Part shown: positions 19,664-27,899 of the stretch, piece by piece
How positions within the stretch are numbered: the stretch's first letter is position 1
Layout of the letters: every line of letters begins with the position of its first letter
Origin: Sinomicrobium weinanense
Lineage (GTDB): Bacteria; Bacteroidota; Bacteroidia; Flavobacteriales; Flavobacteriaceae
Length of the DNA stretch: 64,000 bases
Assembly: GCF_018863395.1 (NCBI RefSeq)
Contig: NZ_JAHKRR010000004.1
Span: 496,001 to 560,000 of the forward strand
Direction: 5' to 3'
Notes under the pieces: generated by a model
The model's input: the letters and a program-made list of their open reading frames with translations, nothing else
Database searches by the model: none
Told to the model about the DNA's origin: nothing
Made by a program: the position numbers and the translations under genes

Positions 19664-19697
19664 AAAAGGATAAACATTTTAGTTTATCCTTTTTTTT
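19664..19697 (+). terminator. Terminator of the ribosomal superoperon
   Basis: AAAAGGATAAAC (19664-19675) pairs with GTTTATCCTTTT (19682-19693) across a 6-nt loop, and the T tract continues to 19697. It lies 28 nt after the rplQ stop and is a clear intrinsic terminator. Confidence 0.9.
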
Positions 19698-19839
19698 ATG
19701 TTATTTTGTAAAACTTTTAAAAGTTCTTCGAAAAATTCCGTTCCGGCAGTAAACCCGGGCAATGATCAGGGAAGCCGGAGAAAACAAATTCCATACGGAA
19801 ACAACTTCAGAAGGACTTTTTTTAAATACTTATCCGTAC

Positions 19840-20964
19840 ATGAAGTATCAATCAAGAAGAAAAGCGGTCATTATCCTTGCGGATGGGACCATTTTTTATG
19901 GAAAAGCAGTAGGAAAAGAAGGGACTGCCTTTGGGGAAGTTTGTTTTAATACCGGGATGACCGGTTATCAGGAAATTTTCACTGACCCATCGTATTTCGG
20001 GCAGATCATGGTCACTACCAATGCCCATATCGGAAACTACGGGGTCAACGAGGAAGAAGTAGAGTCCGATTCCGTAAAGATCGCCGGCCTGGTATGCAAA
20101 AACTTCAGCTATAATTACTCCAGGAAAGATGCCTCCGGATCCCTGGAAGAGTTCCTGGACAAGAACGGGCTTTTTGCCATTTCTGATGTAGATACCAGGG
20201 CACTCGTAAGCTATATCCGGGATAACGGGGCAATGAATGCCGTTATCTCTACCGAAGTGGACAAGATTGACGAATTAAAGGCCGAACTGACAAAGGTACC
20301 TGACATGAAAGGGCTGGAACTGGCTTCCAGGGTTTCTGTCACGGAACCTTACTTTGTCGGTAATCCCGATGCAACTTATAAAATTGCCGCACTGGACCTG
20401 GGGATCAAAAAGAACATTCTCCGCAACCTGGCGGCAAGAGATGCCTACATTAAGGTATTCCCGTACAACACGAGCTTCGAAGAACTGCGGGCATGGAAGC
20501 CGGACGGCTATTTCCTGTCCAACGGTCCCGGAGATCCCGAACCGCTGGAAGAGGTTATTGGCGTGGCCAGGCAAATAATAGACGAAAACCTGCCGCTTTT
20601 CGGTATATGCCTGGGGCACCAGATCATTGCCCTGTCGCAGGGAATATCCAGCTATAAAATGCACCACGGTCACAGGGGGATCAACCACCCGGTGAAAAAC
20701 CTGCTTTCCGGAAAAGGAGAGGTCACTTCCCAAAACCACGGATTTGCCATTAACCGGGAAGAAGTAGAAACACATCCCGATGTGGAGATCACCCATATCC
20801 ATCTCAATGACAATACTGTTGCAGGTATCCGGATAAAGAACAAGAGCTGCTTTTCGGTACAATATCATCCGGAAGCCAGCGCGGGCCCTCACGATGCCTC
20901 CTATCTCTTTGACCAGTTCATCGAAATGGTGGCCAGCAGGACCGCGGTAAACAATGCCGGTTAA
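19840..20964 (+). CDS. carA: Carbamoyl-phosphate synthase small (glutaminase) subunit
   Basis: Supplies ammonia from glutamine to CarB for carbamoyl phosphate, used in arginine and pyrimidine synthesis. 374 residues. The N-terminal CPSase domain has FGEVCFNTGMTGYQEIFTDPS, and the C-terminal class I glutamine amidotransferase has nucleophile C257 in FGICLGHQ and the dyad H343/E345 in QYHPEAS. I chose ATG 19840 (MKYQSRRKA); an upstream in-frame ATG at 19762 would add 26 residues without family resemblance. carB is not adjacent. The stop codon lies inside a small inverted repeat (GCCGGTT/AACCGGC). Confidence 0.95.
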   Translation: MKYQSRRKAVIILADGTIFYGKAVGKEGTAFGEVCFNTGMTGYQEIFTDPSYFGQIMVTTNAHIGNYGVNEEEVESDSVKIAGLVCKNFSYNYSRKDASGSLEEFLDKNGLFAISDVDTRALVSYIRDNGAMNAVISTEVDKIDELKAELTKVPDMKGLELASRVSVTEPYFVGNPDATYKIAALDLGIKKNILRNLAARDAYIKVFPYNTSFEELRAWKPDGYFLSNGPGDPEPLEEVIGVARQIIDENLPLFGICLGHQIIALSQGISSYKMHHGHRGINHPVKNLLSGKGEVTSQNHGFAINREEVETHPDVEITHIHLNDNTVAGIRIKNKSCFSVQYHPEASAGPHDASYLFDQFIEMVASRTAVNNAG

Positions 20965-20981
20965 ACCGGCCAATCCTGTGG

Positions 20982-21001
20982 GGATGCAATGCATTGCATC
21001 C
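20982..21001 (+). repeat. Perfect 20-bp palindrome between carA and eno
   Basis: GGATGCAATGCATTGCATCC is its own reverse complement. It has no T tract, so it is not a classic terminator. Its build (purine-rich start, xATGCA core, mirror end) resembles the GAGACGCA...TGCGTCTC palindromes at 2239 and 24037, so it is probably a variant of the same repeat family. Confidence 0.7.
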
Positions 21002-21053
21002 GTATTAATGTACAGGGTATCAAAAAAAAGGAAAAAGAAAAAACGGATTATAA

Positions 21054-22355
<1,302 letters not shown>

Positions 22356-22440
22356 CGCCGGCTCGGGTGCCACCCAAAATGGTGCCGTTAGGCCTAAGCG
22401 GAACTACGTTCGAATAGTTTCCCGCAGCACAACCATATAC

Positions 22441-22473
22441 AAACTCCGGAAGCATTATGCTCCGGAGTTTTTT
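22441..22473 (+). terminator. Terminator after eno
   Basis: AAACTCCGGA (22441-22450) pairs perfectly with TCCGGAGTTT (22461-22470) around a 10-nt loop, followed by three more T residues. It is 86 nt after the eno stop. Confidence 0.88.
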
Positions 22474-22510
22474 ATAATCCGAACACATAATACGTACCCC
22501 CTTACTTCAG

Positions 22511-22520
22511 CCCCCCCCCC
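22511..22520 (+). other. Homopolymer tract of ten cytosines
   Basis: Ten consecutive C residues lie between the eno terminator and the gltA promoter region. It is outside any gene and about 90 nt upstream of the -7 box, so a change in length would alter only distal upstream DNA. Apart from this tract, the terminator and the promoter, the 354-nt eno-gltA gap holds nothing I can name. Confidence 0.6.
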
Positions 22521-22607
22521 GAGACATACCGGGGCTTGTTACAAAATCACTGGCTTTTATGCTGTAAAACAGTCAAAAATAGTGCTAATTAACCTTATGT
22601 TAACACA

Positions 22608-22615
22608 TAATTTTG
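22608..22615 (+). promoter_or_regulatory. Candidate -7 box upstream of gltA
   Basis: TAATTTTG matches TAnnTTTG. No good TTTG occurs 19 nt upstream, so support rests on the -7 element and on the position, 95 nt before the gltA ATG. Confidence 0.4.
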
Positions 22616-22709
22616 TATTTTCGCAACTCTCGTTCATATCACTCGTTCCGGTCTCTCCCGGCTAATGGCGATATGGATATTATTGAATCAAAAAATCTGT
22701 ATAATTATT

Positions 22710-23993
22710 ATGTCAAAAACTGCTACCTTAGAGTATAACGGTGAGAAATATGAATTTCCCGTAACCGTCGGAACGGAAGATGAAATAGCGATAGATATAA
22801 AGACGCTCCGGGGAAAGAGTGGTATCATAACTCTCGATCCGGGTTATAAGAACACAGGGTCGTGTGAGAGCGCTATTACCTACCTCGACGGCGAACAGGG
22901 AATTCTGCGTTATCGCGGTTATACGATCGAAGAACTGGCCGAGAAAGCCGATTTCCTTGAGGTTGCATATCTTTTGATTTTTGGTGAGTTGCCAACAAAA
23001 AGTCAGCTGGAGAAATTCCACGACGATATAAGGGACCAGGCTGTGGTTGACGAGGAAATGAAAAAGATCCTCGACAGCTTCCCCAAATCTGCCCACCCTA
23101 TGGGAGTACTGTCATCACTGACCAGTGCTCTTATTGCCTTTAACCCTTCTTCGGTCAATGTATCTTCTGATGAAGACATGTACCGGGCCATTGTAAAACT
23201 CATGGCCAAGTTCCCTGTACTCGTAGCGTGGACATTACGCAAAAAATCAGGGCTCCCGTTGGATTACGGTGACGATACCCTAGGATATGTAGAGAACATT
23301 GCCAAGATGATGTTCAAAAAGCCTAACAAGGAGTACAAGAAAAATGATATTGTGATCAACGCACTGGACAAGCTACTGATACTTCACGCAGACCACGAGC
23401 AAAACTGTTCTACCTCTACCGTAAGGATCGTAGGATCGTCGCATGCAGGTCTGTTCGCTTCTATTTCTGCCGGGATCTCTGCACTTTGGGGACCGCTTCA
23501 CGGAGGCGCCAACCAGGCAGTGATAGAAATGCTCGAAGGCATCAAGGCCGACGGAGGAGATACCAAAAAATACATGGCCAAGGCCAAGGATAAGGACGAT
23601 CCTTTCCGGCTTATGGGCTTCGGTCACAGGGTGTATAAAAACTTCGACCCGAGGGCAAGGATCATCAAGAAAGCCGCAGACGAAGTGCTGGGCGACTTGG
23701 GTGTTGTAGATCCTGTACTGGATATTGCCAAGGGGCTGGAAAAAGAAGCTCTCGAAGACCAGTATTTTGTAGACAGGAAACTCTATCCCAATGTAGATTT
23801 CTATTCCGGTATCATATACAGGGCTCTGGGTATCCCCACAGAAATGTTCACTGTGATGTTTGCCCTGGGAAGACTGCCCGGATGGATTGCCCAGTGGAGA
23901 GAAATGCGCCTGCGCAACGAGCCGATCGGAAGGCCGAGACAGGTGTATATCGGTGAAACTCAACGTCCGTTTGCAGATATCGAAAAGCGATAG
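22710..23993 (+). CDS. gltA: Citrate synthase
   Basis: Condenses oxaloacetate and acetyl-CoA at entry to the TCA cycle. 427 residues, as in the hexameric type II enzymes. Catalytic histidine in SSHAGLFASISAGISALWGPLHGGANQAV (read in parts), second histidine and arginines in GFGHRVYKNFDPRA, and aspartate in NVDFYSGIIYRALGIP. The ATG at 22710 (MSKTATLEYNG) is preferred; a start at 22665 would add 15 hydrophobic residues unlike the family. Confidence 0.97.
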   Translation: MSKTATLEYNGEKYEFPVTVGTEDEIAIDIKTLRGKSGIITLDPGYKNTGSCESAITYLDGEQGILRYRGYTIEELAEKADFLEVAYLLIFGELPTKSQLEKFHDDIRDQAVVDEEMKKILDSFPKSAHPMGVLSSLTSALIAFNPSSVNVSSDEDMYRAIVKLMAKFPVLVAWTLRKKSGLPLDYGDDTLGYVENIAKMMFKKPNKEYKKNDIVINALDKLLILHADHEQNCSTSTVRIVGSSHAGLFASISAGISALWGPLHGGANQAVIEMLEGIKADGGDTKKYMAKAKDKDDPFRLMGFGHRVYKNFDPRARIIKKAADEVLGDLGVVDPVLDIAKGLEKEALEDQYFVDRKLYPNVDFYSGIIYRALGIPTEMFTVMFALGRLPGWIAQWREMRLRNEPIGRPRQVYIGETQRPFADIEKR

Positions 23994-24036
23994 GAAAATC
24001 AGAATAATAAATCGAAATTTTTTCGGAAAAACAGGT

Positions 24037-24068
24037 AGAGACGCACGGCCGTGCGTCTCTGCTTTTTT
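24037..24068 (+). terminator. Perfect palindrome with T tract after gltA (dispersed repeat used as terminator)
   Basis: AGAGACGCACGG (24037-24048) is followed directly by its exact reverse complement CCGTGCGTCTCT (24049-24060), then GC and six T residues (24063-24068). The 24-nt palindrome is the best copy of the repeat also seen between rpsL and rpsG. As RNA it would be a strong intrinsic terminator 44 nt after gltA and 26 nt before the next gene. Confidence 0.85.
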
Positions 24069-24093
24069 ATATTTGTAACAAATCATCATCTTT

Positions 24094-25008
24094 ATGTTGA
24101 AATTGAATGTAAAAAACGAGACCTCCAGGCTAAAAACACTGGTATTGGGTACGGCGAAGAACAACGGGCCCGTGCCTGCTCCCGAAGAAACCTATGATCC
24201 CAAATCGCTGGAACACATTCTGGCCGGGACCTATCCGAAGGAAGAAGATATGGTGAGAGAAATAGAAGGCCTTGCCGAAGTGTTCCGAAAATATGATGTA
24301 GAGATCTTCCGGCCGGAGATCATTCCGGATTACAACCAGATATTTGCCAGGGATATCGCTTTTGTCATAGACGATTTCTTTATAAAGTCGAATATACTCC
24401 CGGACAGGGAAAAGGAACTGAAGGCTATTCAATATGTCATGGACAAGATAGCGCCCGAAAAGGTCATTACGCCGCCGGAAGAAGTCCATGTAGAAGGCGG
24501 GGATGTAATGCTGTGGAACGACCATATCTTTGTGGGTACCTATAAAGGGGAGGACTACCCCGACCAGATCACGGCCAGGACCAATATGCACGGGGTGCAG
24601 TTTATCCGGGAGCTTTTCCCGGACAAAGAAGTCAGGGAATTCGACCTCGTAAAGTCCAAAACCGAGGCAAGGGACAATGCCCTGCACCTGGATTGCTGTT
24701 TTCAACCCGTGGGCAGGGACAAGGGCATTATATACGAAGGAGGATTCTACCGGAAAGAAGATTATGAATATCTTGTGAAGCTGTTCGGCAAAGAAAACCT
24801 TTTTCACATCACCAGGGACGAAATGTATTACATGTTTTCCAACGTGTTTTCAATAGATACCGATGTAGTGGTTTCCGAACGCAATTTTAAACGTTTGAAC
24901 AACTGGCTCAGGGAGAACGGTTTTGTAGTGGAAGAAGTCGCCTATGCAGAGATTTCCAAACAGGAAGGACTGTTCCGCTGTTCAACCATGCCATTGATCA
25001 GGGAATAA
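24094..25008 (+). CDS. Dimethylarginine dimethylaminohydrolase / arginine-deiminase-family hydrolase
   Basis: Member of the guanidino-group-modifying (pentein) superfamily, 304 residues. Probable catalytic residues: C296 near the C-terminus (LFRCSTMPL), H198 in NALHLDCCF, and acidic residues in FARDIAF (84-90) and EGGDVML (134-140). The family includes DDAH, arginine deiminase and amidinotransferases; the exact substrate (methylarginine, arginine or citrulline) cannot be read from the sequence. It stands 94 nt upstream of ctlX on the same strand, which suggests a shared role in arginine or citrulline catabolism. Confidence 0.85.
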   Translation: MLKLNVKNETSRLKTLVLGTAKNNGPVPAPEETYDPKSLEHILAGTYPKEEDMVREIEGLAEVFRKYDVEIFRPEIIPDYNQIFARDIAFVIDDFFIKSNILPDREKELKAIQYVMDKIAPEKVITPPEEVHVEGGDVMLWNDHIFVGTYKGEDYPDQITARTNMHGVQFIRELFPDKEVREFDLVKSKTEARDNALHLDCCFQPVGRDKGIIYEGGFYRKEDYEYLVKLFGKENLFHITRDEMYYMFSNVFSIDTDVVVSERNFKRLNNWLRENGFVVEEVAYAEISKQEGLFRCSTMPLIRE

Positions 25009-25010
25009 TT

Positions 25011-25066
25011 ATGAAAGCCATAATGGGCATTTATTTATTGATATAGGCCATTGCCGATCGATATAA
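25011..25066 (+). promoter_or_regulatory. Conserved element upstream of ctlX (copy 1)
   Basis: ATGAAAGCCATAATGGGCAT, then TTATTTATTGATATAGGCCA and a CGATCGATATA end. A reverse-oriented copy with the same two blocks lies at 60331-60383, upstream of the lytS gene at 60292. Both copies end 36-38 nt before their ATG. The first block holds a near-palindrome (GCC[C]AT-A-ATGGGC). Possibly a binding site for a common regulator. Confidence 0.6.
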
Positions 25067-25102
25067 ATAAAGAATATCCGACGGTTTGTAAATTTTACTC
25101 AG

Positions 25103-26041
25103 ATGAAAGAACAGATAACCAATACCATACTGATGATCCGTCCGGTGAACTTCCGGATGAACGAGCAGACAGCGGTGAACAATTATTACCAGAAAGTGCT
25201 GGATGAGCTGTTGCCTGAAACCGTACAGGCCCGGGCACGCGAAGAATTCGATGCCTTTGTCGAAAAGCTGAAGGCAGCCGGGGTAAACGTGATCGTGGTG
25301 GAAGACACCAGGGAACCGGACACCCCCGATTCGATATTTCCCAATAACTGGATCTCCTTTCACGAAAATGCCACGGTAGCCCTCTATCCCATGTTTGCCG
25401 AAAACCGCAGGCTGGAACGGCGCGAAGAGGTACTGGAGGCCGTAGAACAACAAGGGTTCAAAATAGACAGTATTGTCGATTATACCTCGGCCGAGGACGA
25501 TGGTGTATTTCTTGAAGGCACCGGTAGCATGATACTCGACCGGGTGAACCGGAAGGCCTATTGCGCACTTTCCCCCCGTGCCGATGAAGAGCTGTTTATT
25601 GAATTTTGCGAAAACTTCGAATATACACCGGTGGTCTTTACCGCATGGCAAACCGTTGAAGGAGCGCGAAAGGCGATCTACCATACCAATGTGATGATGT
25701 GTGTTGCGGAGGATTTTGCCGTGATCTGTCTGGATGCCATAGACGATAAGAAAGAACGTAAGAACGTTATAAAACATCTCAAAGAAGATGGCAAAGAGAT
25801 CATTGCGATCAGTGAAGCCCAGGTCAACAGTTTTGCGGGAAACATGCTTCAGGTTGCTGGAAAACAGGACAAAAAATACCTGGTGATGAGCGATGCGGCA
25901 CATAAAAGCCTGTCTCCGGAACAGAAGAAAGCCATCGAAAAATACTGTGATATCCTGTCTTCACCCCTCGATGTGATAGAGGCTTGCGGAGGCGGAAGCG
26001 CAAGGTGCATGATGGCCGAGGTATTCCTGGAAACCGTATAG
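25103..26041 (+). CDS. ctlX: Citrulline hydrolase-type protein CtlX (arginine-deiminase-related)
   Basis: 312 residues of the pentein fold. CtlX proteins are reported to remove the ureido group of citrulline to give ornithine. Features: MIRPVNFRMNEQTAVNNYYQ (11-30), FPNNWISFHENA (79-90), LEGTGSMILDR (137-147), catalytic-type H194 in AIYHTNVMM, and C302 in GGGSARCMMAEVF. It is followed by a spacer array and rrf2. The conserved DNA element at 25011-25066 precedes it. Confidence 0.85.
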   Translation: MKEQITNTILMIRPVNFRMNEQTAVNNYYQKVLDELLPETVQARAREEFDAFVEKLKAAGVNVIVVEDTREPDTPDSIFPNNWISFHENATVALYPMFAENRRLERREEVLEAVEQQGFKIDSIVDYTSAEDDGVFLEGTGSMILDRVNRKAYCALSPRADEELFIEFCENFEYTPVVFTAWQTVEGARKAIYHTNVMMCVAEDFAVICLDAIDDKKERKNVIKHLKEDGKEIIAISEAQVNSFAGNMLQVAGKQDKKYLVMSDAAHKSLSPEQKKAIEKYCDILSSPLDVIEACGGGSARCMMAEVFLETV

Positions 26042-26074
26042 AGAGAAAAATAATTGTTATATTAGGGCTAAATT

Positions 26075-26138
26075 GTATACGAGTGTACGGGTGTTCGAGT
26101 AAAAAAACCGTATACCCGCATACCCGAGAACACGGCAG
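26075..26138 (+). repeat. Octamer array with inverted arms upstream of the Rrf2 gene
   Basis: Left arm: GTATACGA, GTGTACGG, GTGTTCGA (26075-26098). Right arm: CCGTATAC, CCGCATAC, CCGAGAAC, ACGGCAG (26108-26138). The unit is 8 nt here rather than 7, but the inverted-arm plan is the same as in the heptamer arrays. It ends 11 nt before the ATG of the regulator. Confidence 0.7.
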
Positions 26139-26149
26139 TTTATAAGTAT

Positions 26150-26560
26150 ATGTTATCAAAAAAGACCAAATACGGGCTGAAAGCACTGGTGTATATGGCC
26201 AGGAAAGAGGACCGCAAACCCGTATTGATATCGGAAATAGCGGAAAGCGAAAATATTTCCAAGAAATTTCTGGAAATAATACTATTACAATTGAAGAACT
26301 CCGGTTTTCTCGGATCAAAAAAAGGCAAGGGCGGTGGCTATTATATGCTCAAAGAGCCCGGTGAGATCACCATTGCTGCCCTGATAAGAATACTCGAAGG
26401 CCCCATAGCACCGCTTCCCTGCGTAAGCCTGCATTTTTATGAAAAATGCAGCGATTGCAAGACCGAGGAAGACTGCTCCCTGAACAAAGTAATGATAGAA
26501 GTAAGGGACAGTATGCTCAATGTCCTTGAAAAAAGGACCCTTGCAGACCTTTCCGGGTAA
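26150..26560 (+). CDS. Rrf2-family transcriptional regulator
   Basis: 136 residues. Winged helix at the N-terminus (KKTKYGLKALVYMA, then ISEIAESENISKKFLEIILLQLKNSGFLGSKKGKGGGYYL-like wing). Four cysteines follow in LPC...EKCSDC...EDCS (about 90-114), a pattern that could ligate an Fe-S cluster as in IscR, although the spacing differs. Next to DUF2061 and cysH, it is probably a sulfur- or cysteine-responsive repressor. A candidate operator lies at 26586-26602. Confidence 0.88.
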   Translation: MLSKKTKYGLKALVYMARKEDRKPVLISEIAESENISKKFLEIILLQLKNSGFLGSKKGKGGGYYMLKEPGEITIAALIRILEGPIAPLPCVSLHFYEKCSDCKTEEDCSLNKVMIEVRDSMLNVLEKRTLADLSG

Positions 26561-26585
26561 GACAAAAAAAAAAATCACTCAAAAG

Positions 26586-26602
26586 TCTAGTAAATCGATA
26601 GA
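26586..26602 (+). promoter_or_regulatory. Candidate Rrf2 operator (TCTA-N9-TAGA)
   Basis: TCTAGTAAATCGATAGA is an imperfect dyad directly upstream of the -7 box at 26610, covering the place where RNA polymerase would contact the -33 region. Its position between the regulator gene and the genes it may control fits a repressor site. No experimental consensus is known to me for this subgroup. Confidence 0.45.
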
Positions 26603-26609
26603 TTAATAG

Positions 26610-26617
26610 TATATTTG
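26610..26617 (+). promoter_or_regulatory. -7 box of the DUF2061-cysH unit
   Basis: TATATTTG fits TAnnTTTG exactly and lies 19 nt upstream of the ATG at 26636. The -33 TTTG is absent, as would suit a promoter that is regulated at the adjacent dyad. Confidence 0.6.
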
Positions 26618-26635
26618 CTCTCTATTACGATTACT

Positions 26636-26872
26636 ATGATACTCGATTTATTAAAAACACAGAAGTTAAAGCCTGCATCAGACAGTCATAGAGTGTCTGT
26701 TTTAAAGGCTGTTTCATGGAGAGTTGTAGGTACGATAGACACTATGGTCATCTCCTATATCCTCACCGGGGATATAAAAGTGGCCCTGGGGATCGGAAGT
26801 ATTGAAATAGTATCGAAAATGATACTTTACTATCTGCACGAAAGAGCCTGGCTGAAAATCACAAAAAAATAG
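26636..26872 (+). CDS. DUF2061 family membrane protein
   Basis: 78 residues with the DUF2061 pattern SVLKAVSWRVVGTIDTMVISYILTGD (in parts) and a second hydrophobic segment (VALGIGSIEIVSKMILYYLHERAW), giving two membrane helices. Function unknown; in Bacteroidota it often sits in sulfate-assimilation operons next to cysH, as here. I chose ATG 26636 because the TTG at 26615 is part of the -7 box. Four bases separate it from cysH. Confidence 0.88.
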   Translation: MILDLLKTQKLKPASDSHRVSVLKAVSWRVVGTIDTMVISYILTGDIKVALGIGSIEIVSKMILYYLHERAWLKITKK

Positions 26873-26876
26873 GATT

Positions 26877-27512
26877 ATGGATTTGAAAAAGATAAATGAT
26901 TTTTTGAGGGACAAGTCCCCCGGCGAGATCGTGGAATGGGCACTGGAGACTGCCAACCGCCCGGTGGTAACCACGAATTTCAGACCTTACGAAGCTGCTA
27001 TCCTGCATGCCACTACCGGAGTAAAAAGTGATATCCCCGTGATCTGGTGCGATACCGGGTACAACACCCCGCAAACATACAGACATGCCGAAAGGCTCAT
27101 AGAAAGCCTCGGCCTTAATATTGACTTGTATGTTCCCAGGCAAACCAGCGCCCATCGCGATGTGGTTATGGGCATTCCCGATATAGATTCGCCCTTGCAC
27201 AAAGAGTTTACCGAGCAGGTAAAGCTGGAACCCTTTCGAAGGGCCATGAGTGCGCATCAACCGGATGTGTGGTTTACCAACCTGCGAAAAGGGCAGACGG
27301 CGTTCCGGGATTCCCTGGATATTGTAACCCTGGGCAGTGATGGAGTTTTAAAAGTATCGCCATTCTTTTATTGGACCGATGAAGAGCTGGACGAGTATCT
27401 CGAAGAACACCGGCTCGAAAACGAATTTAAATATTTCGACCCTACCAAAGTACTGGAAAACAGGGAGTGCGGCCTGCACATACCTGCACAAAAACAAACA
27501 GTCTCTTCCTGA
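26877..27512 (+). CDS. cysH: Phosphoadenosine/adenosine phosphosulfate reductase
   Basis: Reduces activated sulfate (PAPS or APS) to sulfite with thioredoxin. 211 residues: a P-loop-like ATP-pyrophosphatase fold with TTNFRPYEAAILHATTG, VIWCDTGYNTPQTY, and the C-terminal catalytic ECGLH (C198). The two CC pairs that bind the 4Fe-4S cluster of APS-type enzymes are absent, which favours PAPS as substrate. No cysD, cysN or sulfite reductase gene follows; a terminator is 38 nt downstream. The sequence after ECGLH is a short tail. Confidence 0.9.
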   Translation: MDLKKINDFLRDKSPGEIVEWALETANRPVVTTNFRPYEAAILHATTGVKSDIPVIWCDTGYNTPQTYRHAERLIESLGLNIDLYVPRQTSAHRDVVMGIPDIDSPLHKEFTEQVKLEPFRRAMSAHQPDVWFTNLRKGQTAFRDSLDIVTLGSDGVLKVSPFFYWTDEELDEYLEEHRLENEFKYFDPTKVLENRECGLHIPAQKQTVSS

Positions 27513-27550
27513 TCTGTTGAAAATCCCATAATAATTTAATCTTTATATAT

Positions 27551-27584
27551 ACCCGGGCACCGGTTTGGCGGTCCCGGGTTTTTT
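27551..27584 (+). terminator. Terminator after cysH
   Basis: ACCCGGG (27551-27557) pairs with CCCGGGT (27573-27579), with further ACCG/CGGT pairing in the loop, and T residues run to 27584. It ends the Rrf2-linked sulfur block. Confidence 0.88.
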
Positions 27585-27593
27585 ATGTCCGGA

Positions 27594-27767
27594 AATCGAA
27601 TAGAAAGTCCTGGACAATGTGTCCCTGGCTATGTCCGGGGCCTTAACCATGCTGTTTGCCTGTAAAAGTACATGATTGTGATATTTGCTGAAGAAGGTCT
27701 CAAATGACCTTTCGCTATTTTCATGCTGCAGATCGTATAGGATATCCTTCGGCGATTTTTTCATCAT
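27594..27767 (-). pseudogene. N-terminal remnant of an ECF sigma factor gene
   Basis: On the minus strand a frame of about 58 residues (MKKSPKDILYDL ... FETFFSKYHNHVLLQANSMV ... DIARDTLSRTFYSI) resembles region 2 of Bacteroidota FecI-like sigma factors (FEELFxxYxxxLxxFAxxxVxDxxxAEDIxxxVF). After TFYSI it runs into unrelated residues and the cysH terminator region, and region 4 is missing. It is most simply read as a truncated, non-functional copy; a short functional protein is unlikely. Confidence 0.6.
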
Positions 27768-27851
27768 ATAAAGTTGGCATAATGACAAATATAATTATTT
27801 TCAGTGCTTTATGATCGCGCTTATATTTCTGATAAACCGGGAAAAATGTAC

Positions 27852-27859
27852 TATTTTTG
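27852..27859 (+). promoter_or_regulatory. -7 box upstream of the GH20-like gene
   Basis: TATTTTTG fits TAnnTTTG and is 41 nt before the ATG at 27900. No convincing -33 element. Confidence 0.5.
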
Positions 27860-27899
27860 GTTGTACGATTATAGATCCTGCAACCAAAACATTAAAAAA

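Noticed and set aside
19762-19839. Extended N-terminus of CarA
   Set aside because: The family start is MKYQSRRKA-like at 19840; the added 26 residues have no counterpart.
22665-22709. Extended N-terminus of citrate synthase
   Set aside because: Fifteen extra residues are hydrophobic and unlike the family; the ATG at 22710 gives the standard start.
25011-25046. Short peptide frame starting at the ATG of the conserved ctlX element
   Set aside because: The second copy of the element has a one-base insertion that changes the frame, so only the DNA is conserved.
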